DNA of 64,000 bases, taken from Sphingomonas chungangi (GTDB lineage Bacteria > Pseudomonadota > Alphaproteobacteria > Sphingomonadales > Sphingomonadaceae). This document shows, piece after piece, positions 44,183-52,829 of the stretch; position 1 is the first letter of the stretch; each line of letters opens with the position of its first letter. The notes below the pieces were generated by a model that ran no database searches, had not been told where the DNA came from, and worked only from the letters and a program-made list of their open reading frames with translations. Location of the stretch: the NCBI RefSeq assembly GCF_013778325.1, contig NZ_JACEIB010000005.1:18322-82321 (forward strand), written 5' to 3'. Both the position numbers and the translations under genes were made by a program.

Positions 44183-45676
44183 ATGAGCCTCGCCCCGCGC
44201 CTCGACCTTCGACAGTCCCAGTCGCTGGTGATGACGCCGCAGCTCCAGCAGGCGATCAAGCTGCTGGCGCTCTCCAACCTCGAGATCGAGGCCTTCATCG
44301 CCGAAGAGCTGGAAAAGAACCCGCTGCTCGACTCGGGCTCGACCGAGGAGGTGCGCGAAGCTGAGCCGGACGGTGACTTCGATGGCGACGCACCCGAGCC
44401 GACCGACGCGCTTGCCGGCCTCAATGGCGGTGGCGAGGACGCGCCGCTCGACGTCGATTATTCGGAGGAAACCTTCCACCACGACTCGCCGTCCGATCTG
44501 GCCGGCGCGCAGGGCATGGACGGCTCGCTCGGCCTCGCAGGCACGGCCACGGGCGGCGGCGAGGGTGGCGATCTTCAGGAGACCTTGGCCGGCGCTGAAA
44601 ACCTGTCCGATCACCTGATGGCGCAGGCAGGCACGGTGTTCTCGGGCGATGCGCTGCTGATCGCGGGTCACATCATCGATGCGCTGGACGATGCGGGCTA
44701 CCTGACCGTGCCGCTGCTCGACATCGCCGAGCGGCTAGGTGCGCCCCTGGGTCTGGTCGAGCGCGTGCTCGGCACGGTGCAGACCTTCGATCCAACCGGC
44801 ATCGGCGCGCGCGATCTCGCCGAGTGCCTCGCGCTGCAGGCGAAGGAAGCGGATCGCTACGATCCCTGCATGGAGAAGCTGATCGCCCATCTCGACATCC
44901 TCGCGCGCGGAGACCTGCCGCGCCTGCGCCGCATCTGCGGCGTGGACGAGGAGGACATGGCCGACATGATCCGCGAGCTGCGTGCCTACGATCCCAAGCC
45001 CGGCCTGCAGTTCGCGGCGACAGAGACGCAGCCGGTGGTGCCCGATATCTTCGTGGCGCCCATGGCGAAGGGCGGCTGGGCGGTGGAGCTCAACAACGCC
45101 ACCCTGCCCCGGCTGATCGTCAATCGCTCTTATTATGCCGAACTGGCGAGCGCGGCGGGTGATCGCACCAGCAAGGCGTGGCTCAACGACAGCCTGCAGA
45201 GCGCCAACTGGCTGATGAAGGCGCTCGACCAGCGGGCGCGCACCATCGTCAAGGTCGCGACCGAGATCGTGAAGCAGCAGGAGGCTTTCTTCCAGCGGGG
45301 CGTCGAGCATCTGCGGCCGCTGACGCTGCGCACCATCGCCGAAGCGATCGGCATGCACGAATCGACGGTGAGCCGGGTCACCTCGAACAAGTATCTCGCC
45401 TGCCCGCGCGGGCTGTTCGAGCTGAAGTTCTTCTTCACCAGCGCGATCCAGTCGGCGGACGGTGGCGAGGCCGCATCGGCGCAGGCGGTCAAGAGTCACA
45501 TCGCCAGGCTGATCGCCGACGAGGCGCCCGACGACATCCTCTCCGACGATGCGCTGGTCGATCTGCTCAAGGAGCGCGGCTTCGACATAGCCCGGCGCAC
45601 CGTCGCCAAGTATCGCGAGGCGCTCGGGCTGGGATCGTCCGTCCAGCGGCGACGGCAGAAAAAGCTCGCGGGATAA
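44183..45676 (+). CDS. rpoN: RNA polymerase sigma-54 factor
   Basis: 497 aa. Region I is the glutamine-rich opening LRQSQSLVMTPQLQQAIKLL, which contacts activators; region II is acidic (about 55-130). The core-binding region follows, then the HTH (LRTIAEAIGMHESTVSRVTSNKY) and the RpoN box ARRTVAKYRE near residue 474-483, which reads the -24 element. Sigma-54 requires enhancer-binding ATPases. It follows the Lpt genes with a long hairpin in between that might decouple their expression. Confidence 0.96.
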   Translation: MSLAPRLDLRQSQSLVMTPQLQQAIKLLALSNLEIEAFIAEELEKNPLLDSGSTEEVREAEPDGDFDGDAPEPTDALAGLNGGGEDAPLDVDYSEETFHHDSPSDLAGAQGMDGSLGLAGTATGGGEGGDLQETLAGAENLSDHLMAQAGTVFSGDALLIAGHIIDALDDAGYLTVPLLDIAERLGAPLGLVERVLGTVQTFDPTGIGARDLAECLALQAKEADRYDPCMEKLIAHLDILARGDLPRLRRICGVDEEDMADMIRELRAYDPKPGLQFAATETQPVVPDIFVAPMAKGGWAVELNNATLPRLIVNRSYYAELASAAGDRTSKAWLNDSLQSANWLMKALDQRARTIVKVATEIVKQQEAFFQRGVEHLRPLTLRTIAEAIGMHESTVSRVTSNKYLACPRGLFELKFFFTSAIQSADGGEAASAQAVKSHIARLIADEAPDDILSDDALVDLLKERGFDIARRTVAKYREALGLGSSVQRRRQKKLAG

Positions 45677-45922
45677 AAAAAGACCGCCCCGAAGGACGGC
45701 CTTAAGTTTTAGGAGAGGATGCCTGAAAGGCCCGATCTTTGTGCACTGCATCATTCGACTTCGCAAGTGCGAACGAAGCAAGTACCGATTGCGCCATCCG
45801 CAATTGCCGAGTGCATGACTCGAAAATCATCGCTTTCCGTAGCGTCATCGCTTCGTCTTCGCTCGTGCGATCCCCACTTCGCCTGTACCGAATATGCTTC
45901 CAGCCGCAAGGAGACCAGAATC

Positions 45923-46429
45923 ATGTCGCTTTCCCTCTACGATGCGAGCGTCCCGGTGTTCATTCGGGGCTTCTCCAGCCTCTCCGCGATTCTCGACAAA
46001 GGCCGGGCTTTCGCGGACGAAGGGGGACTGCCGCATGCCGAATTGCTCGAAGCCCGGCTGTTCGACGACATGGCCCCGCTGACCGCGCAGATCCAGCGCT
46101 GCAGCGACACGGCCAAGGGAACGGCGGTGCGCGTCGGCAATGTGGCCAACGTGGCGATGGAGGACAAAGAGGCCAGCTTCGACGATCTGCAGGCACGGAT
46201 TGTCCGCACCGTCGATTTCCTGAAGGGCGTTCCGGCAAACTGCATGGACGGTCGCGAGGAAGCGCAGATCGCCCTGCCGCCCAAGGGCGAGATCGTGCTG
46301 AGCGGGCGGGATTACGTGCTGGGGTTCGCGCTGCCCAACTTCTTCTTCCATGTCACGACGGCGTACGCGCTGCTGCGCATGAAGGGCGTGCCGATCGGCA
46401 AGCGGGACTATCTGGGAGCCATCCGGTGA
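45923..46429 (+). CDS. DUF1993 family protein
   Basis: 168 aa from the ATG at 45923, with AAGGAGA 8 bases upstream. The sequence SLYDASVPVFIRGFSSLSAIL at the start and GRDYVLGFALPNFFFHVTTAYALLRMKGVPIGKRDYLG at the end are diagnostic for DUF1993, a DinB/YfiT-like four-helix family. The conserved HxxxAYxLLR histidine might bind metal. Function unknown. The 246-base gap between rpoN and this gene holds a CTTCGCAAGTGCGAACGAAG-type partial repeat and no other gene that I can see. The stop overlaps tag by GTGA. Confidence 0.85.
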   Translation: MSLSLYDASVPVFIRGFSSLSAILDKGRAFADEGGLPHAELLEARLFDDMAPLTAQIQRCSDTAKGTAVRVGNVANVAMEDKEASFDDLQARIVRTVDFLKGVPANCMDGREEAQIALPPKGEIVLSGRDYVLGFALPNFFFHVTTAYALLRMKGVPIGKRDYLGAIR

Positions 46430-46989
46430 GCGCGGGACGTTGCGCCTGGGCAGGCGGCGATCCGCAGATGCGCGCTTATCATGACGAGGAATGGGGCGTG
46501 CCCGAGCGGGACGGCCGGGCGCTGTGGGAAAAATTGATGCTCGACGGCTTCCAAGCGGGCCTCGCCTGGATCACCGTGCTGAGGAAGCGCGAAGCATTCC
46601 GCGCGGGCTTTGCAGGCTTCGACCCCGAAAAGGTCGCCCGCTTCGGCGAGGCGGAGATCGAGCGGCTGCTCGCCGACCCCGGCATCATCCGCTCGCGTGC
46701 CAAGATCGAGGCGACGATCGGCGGAGCCCGCGCCTATCTGACGATGCAGGAGCGCGGCGAGGATTTCGCCGATTATTGCTGGGGCTTCGTGGATGGTGAG
46801 CCGTTGCAGGGTGACGGCCACAGCCTTCCCGCCTCGACGCCGCTTTCGGAGCGCGTCTCGAAGGATCTGAAAAGGCGCGGCTTCAAGTTCGTCGGCCCGA
46901 CGATCGTATATGCGTGGATGCAGGCGGCCGGGTTGGTCAATGACCATGCCCACGATTGCTTCCGGCGAAGAGTGGCGGCGAAGCTCTAG
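46426..46989 (+). CDS. tag: DNA-3-methyladenine glycosylase I
   Basis: 187 aa from GTG 46426 (GGGAG 8 bases upstream). The zinc-binding Cys and His near the N-terminus (RCAWAGGDPQMRAYHDEEWG) and the C-terminal HAHDC complete the zinc snap of the Tag family. FQAGLAWITVLRKREAFR contains the helix lining the base pocket. It removes 3-methyladenine from alkylated DNA. It is coupled to the DUF1993 gene by a 4-base overlap and convergent (CTAG) with the small cysteine-rich gene. Confidence 0.93.
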   Translation: MSAGRCAWAGGDPQMRAYHDEEWGVPERDGRALWEKLMLDGFQAGLAWITVLRKREAFRAGFAGFDPEKVARFGEAEIERLLADPGIIRSRAKIEATIGGARAYLTMQERGEDFADYCWGFVDGEPLQGDGHSLPASTPLSERVSKDLKRRGFKFVGPTIVYAWMQAAGLVNDHAHDCFRRRVAAKL

Positions 46990-47165
46990 TCGCGCCGCTG
47001 CGTCACCTCCGCAGGGTCGAACCCGCGCTCGCGCACCAGTGCCTGCCAGCGGGCGAAAGCGTCGTCATAATAGTCGAAGATGCACGGACAGCAGCCCCGG
47101 CCGCAGCACATCGCCGCTTCGGGGCGTTCGGGCGGGCGCGGCAGGTCGTCCGGACTTTCCGTCAC
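46986..47165 (-). CDS. Small cysteine-rich oxidoreductase-like protein
   Basis: 59 aa from GTG 47165. The compact motif CCGRGCCPCIFDYYDDAFARW (about 20-40) matches the oxidoreductase-like N-terminal family: CCGxGCxxCVxDxYxxxxxxY. Its five cysteines are densely placed, suggesting zinc or Fe-S binding. The rest is short and polar. It starts 14 bases after the stop of the upstream small membrane gene, so both are likely one minus-strand transcript. The start codon is the only in-frame one after a stop; the ribosome-binding site is weak. Confidence 0.7.
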   Translation of the reverse strand: MTESPDDLPRPPERPEAAMCCGRGCCPCIFDYYDDAFARWQALVRERGFDPAEVTQRRD

Positions 47166-47179
47166 GATCCGATCGACGC

Positions 47180-47374
47180 TCAGTCCGTCTCTGGCGGCAT
47201 CCGATCCGGACTTGCCGGTCCGTCCGCCGCTTCGCCATCCCGCTTCCTCGTCGCGAACAGCACTGCCGCGGCGATGGCCGCCGATCCGATCGCGGCACCT
47301 GCGGCGATCGTCGCGATGCGCGTGACGGACGCGTCGCTTTTGTTCTGTTTTACCGTGGTGCGTTTCTCAGCCAT
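47180..47374 (-). CDS. Small single-span membrane protein
   Basis: 64 aa. A basic N-terminus (MAEKRTTVKQNKSDASV) precedes one hydrophobic span rich in Ala and Ile (IATIAAGAAIGSAAIAAAVLFA). A charged, disordered C-terminus ends PDRMPPETD. GGAG lies 5 bases upstream of the ATG. The positive-inside charge predicts a cytoplasmic N-terminus. No homologue is recognised. It is the last chromosomal-type gene before the mobile-element scar. Confidence 0.62.
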   Translation of the reverse strand: MAEKRTTVKQNKSDASVTRIATIAAGAAIGSAAIAAAVLFATRKRDGEAADGPASPDRMPPETD

Positions 47375-47558
47375 CCTCGCTCCTTCCCTGAACGATCTAG
47401 GCGGCTGATCTGAGGGAGCAAGACCAAAAGCGGAAATTTGACCAGATAACCGTAGCTAATTGATAGGCTCCGGGCCCGATTACATATCGGACTCGAAGCC
47501 TGTCGGCAGAGCCAATTCCGTCCAGAGTCCGGCTTGTTTCGAGTGCAACGCGGCGCTG

Positions 47559-47777
47559 CGTGGGCATGAGGCTGGCGTGAAGACCGCCGGGCTGTGCAGG
47601 AAGCACGGGATCAGCGCTGCGACATTCTACAACTGGAAAGCGAAGTACAGCGGCATGACCGTGTCGGAAGCGGCGCGGTCGCGGAGGTTGGAAGACGAGA
47701 ACCGGCGTCTGAAGAAGCTGCTGGCGGAGTCGATGCCGGACGTATCGGCGCTGAGGGATCTGCTGGGAAAAAACTGA
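47559..47777 (+). pseudogene. IS3-family OrfA, 5'-truncated
   Basis: From the residues HEAGVKTAGLCRKHGISAAT to LRRLEDENRRLKKLLAES the frame matches the helix-turn-helix and leucine-zipper region of IS3-type OrfA. The usual first 10-15 residues (KRSRF..EQII.ILRE type) are replaced by unrelated upstream sequence. The protein ends LRDLLGKN, cut just before the normal KKW. No start codon of its own is convincing. Confidence 0.78.
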
Positions 47778-47787
47778 CCCGGTCTGT

Positions 47788-48291
47788 GGATCGCTCGACT
47801 TCGTGTCGGATGCATTGACCTGCGGTTGGCGGTTTCGCCTGTTCAACGTCATCGACGACTATGGCCGGGAGTGCCTGGCCTGCATCGTCGATACCTCGCT
47901 ATCGGTCGACGTGTCGTGCGGGAGCTGACCGCCATCGCCGAACGTCGCGGGCTACCGTGCATGGTGGTCAGCGACAACGGGACCGAAATGACCGGTCATG
48001 TTGTCTTCGCCTGGTGCCAGGACACCGGCGTCGAGAGGCATTACATCGCGCCCGGCGAGCCGCAGCAGAACGGCTTTGTGGAATCGTTCAATGGTCGCTT
48101 GCGCGACGAGTGCCTGAACGAGCACCTGTTCCCCTCGCTGGCTGCGGCGAGACGGATCATCGAGGCATGGCGGACGGACTATAACACCGTGCGTCCCCCA
48201 CAGCAGCCTCGGCGGCACGGCGTCCGCTGAGTTTGCCAACCGCCCCCGCCAGGGGCATGAAGACACCGAAGCTAAGTTATCAACGGCCTGA
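47788..48291 (+). pseudogene. IS3-family OrfB (transposase), internally deleted and frameshifted
   Basis: Frame 1 gives [24 protein letters not shown] up to about 47905. A shift then gives [28 protein letters not shown] (DDE aspartate) and [19 protein letters not shown] (DDE glutamate) to about 48205. A second shift restores [20 protein letters not shown] to the stop at 48289-48291. The first catalytic Asp (SLDFVSD) is present too, but the reading frame is broken twice and the N-terminal half is missing. Confidence 0.78.
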
Positions 48292-48304
48292 AAACGGGGA
48301 GCAG

Positions 48305-48676
48305 TCAGCGGTATTCCTGCACCTTGCCGGGTGTGATCTCCGAAAGGCCGAGATTTCCGAAGAATGGTAGGAGATGAACCCGAAGGCGGATGCCATGCCC
48401 TTCTGTCCGGCGCTCGCTCGGCTGGCCTTCGGTGATGATCTGATATTCCTTCAGGAGTTGGTCGGCCGCTTGGCGAAAGGTCTTCTCCGATACCAGCAAG
48501 CCGGCGCGATCTTTGCCGCGAAAGCCGAGATACCAATCCTCTGCCACTTGCTTCGCCAATGACAGGCTATCGACCTTTGTGGACGATCGGCGCTGCGCGC
48601 CGCCCACGGAAGCAGAGCAATGCCAGTTACCGCCGTTGTTACGGCGATAGACTTGGACTTTATCGCCGAGGATCAG
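48305..48676 (-). pseudogene. Tyrosine recombinase (phage-type integrase), N-terminal fragment
   Basis: Reading on the minus strand from about 48676, the frame gives DKVQVYRRNNGGNWHCSASV, LSLAKQVAEDWYLGFRGKDR, EKTFRQAADQLLKEYQIITE and LGLSEITPGKVQEYR. These match the AP2-like arm domain and SAM-like core-binding domain of site-specific integrases. The stop falls exactly where the IS3 right end begins, so the catalytic domain (R-H-R-Y) is lost. No clear start codon is found upstream of the GTG at 48607. It is a remnant of an integrative element. Confidence 0.78.
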
Positions 48677-48809
48677 TCACGGGATCTGAAAGGTTGGTTG
48701 CTCGCAATTTGGAGCTTGCGGGATCGATGACAAAACTCGCATCGCCAGGCTTGGGTCCGCTGAATTTTTCCGACGCCAAACGTGCGACGACCACCGTCCA
48801 TGTTTTCGT

Positions 48810-48836
48810 TCACTCGCCGGTGAACGAGTATTGACA
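48810..48836 (+). promoter_or_regulatory. Candidate operator and -35 box upstream of the island receptor gene
   Basis: TCACT (48810-48814), 8 bases, AACGA (48823-48827), then GTA and TTGACA (48831-48836), a consensus -35 hexamer. The left part is also an 18-bp palindrome (GTTCAC N6 GTGAAC, 48808-48825). The same arrangement is found at 55195 with identical spacing (21 bases from TCACT to TTGAC) and at 58507. Binding of the local TetR regulator is inferred from recurrence. The -10 box is not clear. Confidence 0.6.
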
Positions 48837-48901
48837 CGCGGGCCGTTCCGGCGCAATCCTCGACCACAGCATCTTCAGAATGCAAAAAGGGGAGGATAGA
48901 C

Positions 48902-51076
48902 ATGGTTCGTGCTCTAGGCTTGTCGGCGTCCATTTTGGCGCTCGGAGCAGCAGGGTCCGCCTTTGCGCAGGACAATGCGCCTGCGACCGCCGCTCAGCCG
49001 GTCGCGGCCTCGAATTCAACTGCGGCAATGCCGACCGCCGACATCGTCGTGACTGCGGAGCGCCGTACGACTAGCCTTCAGCGAACGCCTGTCGCGGCAG
49101 CGGTTCTTACCGGTGCGGATCTTACCGCGCGCGGCGTGAATTCGCTCGACCAGTTGCAGTTCGCGGTGCCTTCGACGACGGTTCAGAACTTCGGCCAGGG
49201 CAACAGCTTCAACATTCGCGGCATCGGCAAGTCCGAATCTAACAGCGCCACGGGCGTCGGCGTGATCACATATCGTGATGGCGTCGCGACCTTCCCGGGA
49301 TATTTTCAGACCGAACCTTATTACGACATTGCCAGCGTCGAAGTTCTGCGTGGTCCGCAGGGCACCTTCGCCGGCCAGAACGCGACGGGCGGCGCTGTCT
49401 TCATTACCGAGGTAAATCCTGATCTCAGCAAGGTCGGCGGCTATATTCAGGGTCAGTACGGTAACTATAACGACGCCCGTATCCAGGGCGCAATCAACGT
49501 GCCGTTGAGCGATACCCTCGCTGTTAGATTTGCAACAAACGATGAGCGACGCGACAGTTTTTATCATTTCACCGGCCCCACCAATAAGGACGCGGGAGAT
49601 TTGCGCGCGTACAGCGGTCGTATCAGCTTGCTCTGGCAGCCAACCAGCAACTTCAGGGTGTTGTTGAAGGGCGACTACAATAATCTCAATTTCCACGGCT
49701 ATCCGGCCGACCCGGTTCTTTCGACCAATAATCGCTTCGACCTCACCGCAAATTCGCCGCAGGGGGCGAAGGACGAGTCCGGCCGTATCGTCCTCAATGC
49801 CGCCTACACCACCGATGGCGGTGTCGTGCTTCGATCGATCTCCGGCTATCAGCGTGGCACAACGGCTTTCCGGGCCGATACGGATGGCACCGACCGCGCG
49901 CCCAACACCTTCTTCGACAAGGTCGACGAGCGAATCTTCACGCAGGAAGTGAACATCGTCTCGCCCAACAGCGGTCCTTTTACGTGGGTGCTGGGTGGCT
50001 ACTATCAGAACGACAAGCTCACCTTCCCGCCGGGCCAGTTCTCAACCGGCTCGCCCCCGGGCGTATTCGATCTTACACTGCAGGGCGTCAATCCCAAGAC
50101 GACGGCCGCTGCCTTCGGTCAGGTCACTTACAAACTGGCCGACGGCCTGGAATTGCAGGCTGGCGCTCGTTATTCGCGGTCGACGTCGAGTCAGGACGGT
50201 TTTTATACCATCCCGGAATTTGGGCTCGTCATTCCGCTCCATGACAAGACCCGGGACAAAAAGGTCACCGGCAAGATTGCTCTGAACTGGACCGCCAACG
50301 CGCATAACTTTTTCTACGCCTTTGTGGCGACAGGCCATAAGGCCAGCGGCCTCAACACGGTCAATCTGAGCGGCGTGCCGCCGCTGCCCTTCGCGCCGGA
50401 AAATGTCACCGACTTTGAAGCTGGCTGGAAGTCCACGCTGCTCGGCGGCCATCTCAAGACGCAGCTCGGCGGCTATTACAACCGCTACAAAGGATTCCAG
50501 GTCACGATCGGAGACCCTCGTGCGCCTACCGTCGCGTCTATCCAGAACGTCAGCAGGCCGACAATCATCTGGGGTCTCGAGGCATCCGGTCAGGCGGTTT
50601 TCGGTGCCCTTTCGCTCAATTTCGGCCTGTCCTATTCGCACTCGAGCCTAGGCCATTTCTTCGCTGCAGACCCTCGCTTTGCGCAGGTCAGCAGCTGCGA
50701 CAGCCAAAGCGGCCCCGTTTCGGCAAGCTGCATCGACCTGACCGGCAACGATCAGACCTATGCTCCGAAAATCACCGCGAACCTCGGGGTGCAGTATGTG
50801 ATCCCGCTCGGAGACGCGATGACACTGACGCCGCGCGTGGACTATTCGCACATATCGCGGACCTGGGCGACCTTGTTCGAGAACAGCGCGCTCGGCGATC
50901 ATCTCTCCGCGCGCAATATCGTCAACGCACAGCTCACCTTGGCGAAGGGGCCGTGGGAACTTACCGGCTACACCACCAACCTCAACAACCTCAGCTACAC
51001 GACGGCGATCAATGCAGGGCTGCGTTATGCCGGCCTGCCGCGCCAATATGGTCTGCGCGTGACTCGGAACTTCTGA
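48902..51076 (+). CDS. TonB-dependent outer-membrane receptor
   Basis: 724 aa with GGGGAGGA 6 bases before the ATG. The signal peptide (VRALGLSASILALGAAGSAFAQ) is followed by a TonB-box-like segment (ADIVVTAERRTTSLQRTPVA, about 42-61). The plug domain has FNIRGIGKSE and VEVLRGPQGTFAGQNATGG, and the barrel ends GLPRQYGLRVTRNF with terminal Phe. It belongs to the Caulobacter/Sphingomonas-type receptors that import large or hydrophobic organic compounds with TonB energy. It is the first gene of the accessory island and probably defines the substrate entry step. The substrate is unknown. Confidence 0.93.
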   Translation: MVRALGLSASILALGAAGSAFAQDNAPATAAQPVAASNSTAAMPTADIVVTAERRTTSLQRTPVAAAVLTGADLTARGVNSLDQLQFAVPSTTVQNFGQGNSFNIRGIGKSESNSATGVGVITYRDGVATFPGYFQTEPYYDIASVEVLRGPQGTFAGQNATGGAVFITEVNPDLSKVGGYIQGQYGNYNDARIQGAINVPLSDTLAVRFATNDERRDSFYHFTGPTNKDAGDLRAYSGRISLLWQPTSNFRVLLKGDYNNLNFHGYPADPVLSTNNRFDLTANSPQGAKDESGRIVLNAAYTTDGGVVLRSISGYQRGTTAFRADTDGTDRAPNTFFDKVDERIFTQEVNIVSPNSGPFTWVLGGYYQNDKLTFPPGQFSTGSPPGVFDLTLQGVNPKTTAAAFGQVTYKLADGLELQAGARYSRSTSSQDGFYTIPEFGLVIPLHDKTRDKKVTGKIALNWTANAHNFFYAFVATGHKASGLNTVNLSGVPPLPFAPENVTDFEAGWKSTLLGGHLKTQLGGYYNRYKGFQVTIGDPRAPTVASIQNVSRPTIIWGLEASGQAVFGALSLNFGLSYSHSSLGHFFAADPRFAQVSSCDSQSGPVSASCIDLTGNDQTYAPKITANLGVQYVIPLGDAMTLTPRVDYSHISRTWATLFENSALGDHLSARNIVNAQLTLAKGPWELTGYTTNLNNLSYTTAINAGLRYAGLPRQYGLRVTRNF

Positions 51077-51153
51077 TCGCGAGCGCCGGGGAGCGTGCAT
51101 CGGGTGATGCGCGCTTCCCTCGCCATTTATCCGTTATGCGGGAGACAATCGCG

Positions 51154-52818
51154 ATGGACAGCGCAACAGGAGCCCCATCCAACAGAAACGGATCCACGAC
51201 GGTACAAGCGCCGGACGGGCGCCCGGTTGTCCATGCCCCGCAAGGCGCGGTGGCGGGTGTCATAGGCGATCACGGTGTTCGCGTCTTTCGGGGCATCCCC
51301 TACGCGATGCCTCCGCTCGGCGAGCTTCGCTGGAAACCCCCAGTCGCCGCGTCCGACTGGTCCGACACGCGCGACGCGAGCCGCTTCGGAGCCGCCTGTG
51401 TTCAGCCGGCGTCGCCGTCTGGCAGCATATATGCGGACGAGCCTCCCGAAATGAGCGAGGATTGCCTCACGCTCAACGTCTGGTCGCCGGCGGATGCGCA
51501 AAAGGCGCCTGTCATGGTCTGGATCCATGGCGGTGCTCTGCTCACCGGGTTCAGCGGCAGCACGATGTATGATGCGGCTAGGCTGGCCGCAGAGGGTGTC
51601 GTCGTCGTTTCGATCAACTATCGCCTCGGCATTTTCGGTTTTCTTGCGCACCCCGGTCTGAGCGCAGAGTCGCCACAAGGCGTTTCGGGCAACTACGGGC
51701 TTCTCGATCAGATCGAAGCCTTGCGGTGGGTTGAGCGCAATATCGAAGCTTTCGGGGGCGATCCCGCGAACGTGACGGTCTTCGGCGAATCCGCGGGCGG
51801 ATTGAGCGTCATGCACCTTCTGGTCAGCCCGCTCGCCAGAGGATTGTTCGCCAAGGCAATCGCGTCGAGCGCCTACATGATCTCGACGCCCGCTCTTGAG
51901 GCGTCAGTCCATGGCCTGCCATCCGGCGAGCAGATCGGGAGCTCGGTCTCGGCAGCGCTGCAGGCGCCGGACGTTGCGGCCTTGCGCGCGATCGACGCGG
52001 CAGTTTTGAGCGAGGTCGCCAACAAGGGCGGCTTCATGGCACAGGCCACGATCGACGGCTGGTCTTTGACGCGCCAGCTTGTCGAAAGCTTCGATCTCGG
52101 CGAGCAGGCGCCCGTGCCGTTGATCGCCGGCTTCAACGCCGGCGAGATCCGGACGCTTCAGGTCCTCGCACCGCCAGTTCCCGACGACGCCGCAACCTAT
52201 GAGGCCGCGATCCGAGAGCGCTATGGCGATCTGGCGGATGCGTTCCTCGCACTGTATCCCGCCTCCGATCTTGAAGAGAGCGTCCTCGCGGCAACGCGCG
52301 ATGGGATCTATGGCTGGACCGCTCAGCGTCTGGTCGAGAAGCAGGCCGGGCTCGGCGTGTCGTCGTTCCTCTACTATTTCGACCATAGCTATCCCTCAGC
52401 CGATGCACGCGGCATCCCCGCGTTTCACGCCTGCGAGGTGCCTTATGTGTTCGGCCGCCTCGGACCGGGCGTCGAGCTGCCGCACAATTGGCCGGCACCA
52501 CCGCCGACGTCCGACGAGGTCGCGTTGTCCGACGCGATGATCGGCTATTGGGCGTCGTTTGCGAAGACCGGGACGCCCGTTGCCAGCGGCGCCCCCGCCT
52601 GGCCCACTTACGGATCCGGCAAGACCTATTTGGCATTTCGGGAGCAGCCCGCTGCATCCGATCATCTCCTTCCCGGAGCCTATGCCCTTCAGGAAGAGGT
52701 GGTCACCCGCAGGCGACATGTCGGCGGACTACCGTGGCTGACGAACATCGGCATCGCCTCGGAGCCAATTCCCGCGACTGTTTTGCCGACGACCTCCTCG
52801 ATGACGACCACTCAGTGA
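51154..52818 (+). CDS. Type-B carboxylesterase
   Basis: 554 aa from the ATG at 51154 (GGGAG 9 bases upstream). It has the oxyanion-hole HGG at 125-127 in VWIHGGALL, SEDCLTLNVW, the nucleophile Ser213 in FGESAGGLSV, the charge-relay Glu331 in NAGEIR and His425 in AFHACEVPYVFG. No signal peptide is seen, so hydrolysis should be cytoplasmic. Members of this family cleave esters of bulky acids or alcohols; FumD, which removes tricarballylate from fumonisin in Sphingopyxis, is a related example in a receptor-linked cluster. It lies 77 bases after the receptor and just ahead of an acyl-CoA synthetase. Confidence 0.92.
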   Translation: MDSATGAPSNRNGSTTVQAPDGRPVVHAPQGAVAGVIGDHGVRVFRGIPYAMPPLGELRWKPPVAASDWSDTRDASRFGAACVQPASPSGSIYADEPPEMSEDCLTLNVWSPADAQKAPVMVWIHGGALLTGFSGSTMYDAARLAAEGVVVVSINYRLGIFGFLAHPGLSAESPQGVSGNYGLLDQIEALRWVERNIEAFGGDPANVTVFGESAGGLSVMHLLVSPLARGLFAKAIASSAYMISTPALEASVHGLPSGEQIGSSVSAALQAPDVAALRAIDAAVLSEVANKGGFMAQATIDGWSLTRQLVESFDLGEQAPVPLIAGFNAGEIRTLQVLAPPVPDDAATYEAAIRERYGDLADAFLALYPASDLEESVLAATRDGIYGWTAQRLVEKQAGLGVSSFLYYFDHSYPSADARGIPAFHACEVPYVFGRLGPGVELPHNWPAPPPTSDEVALSDAMIGYWASFAKTGTPVASGAPAWPTYGSGKTYLAFREQPAASDHLLPGAYALQEEVVTRRRHVGGLPWLTNIGIASEPIPATVLPTTSSMTTTQ

Positions 52819-52829
52819 GTTCGCGACCC

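Larger units (their letters stand above)
47559..48310 (+). mobile_element. Degraded IS3-family insertion sequence (IS407-like group)
   Basis: The element retains most of orfA and the C-terminal part of orfB, in the order and strand of an intact IS3-family element. About 170 codons of orfB between them are missing, and at least two frameshifts are visible. The right end after the orfB stop reads AAAACGGGGAGCAGTCA and forms the junction with a truncated integrase. No left inverted repeat or target duplication is evident. It cannot encode an active transposase. Confidence 0.8.

Noticed and set aside
45677-45722. Hairpin after rpoN as a Rho-independent terminator
   Set aside because: The stem has two mismatches and only a weak T tract; it could be real, but I cannot support it well.
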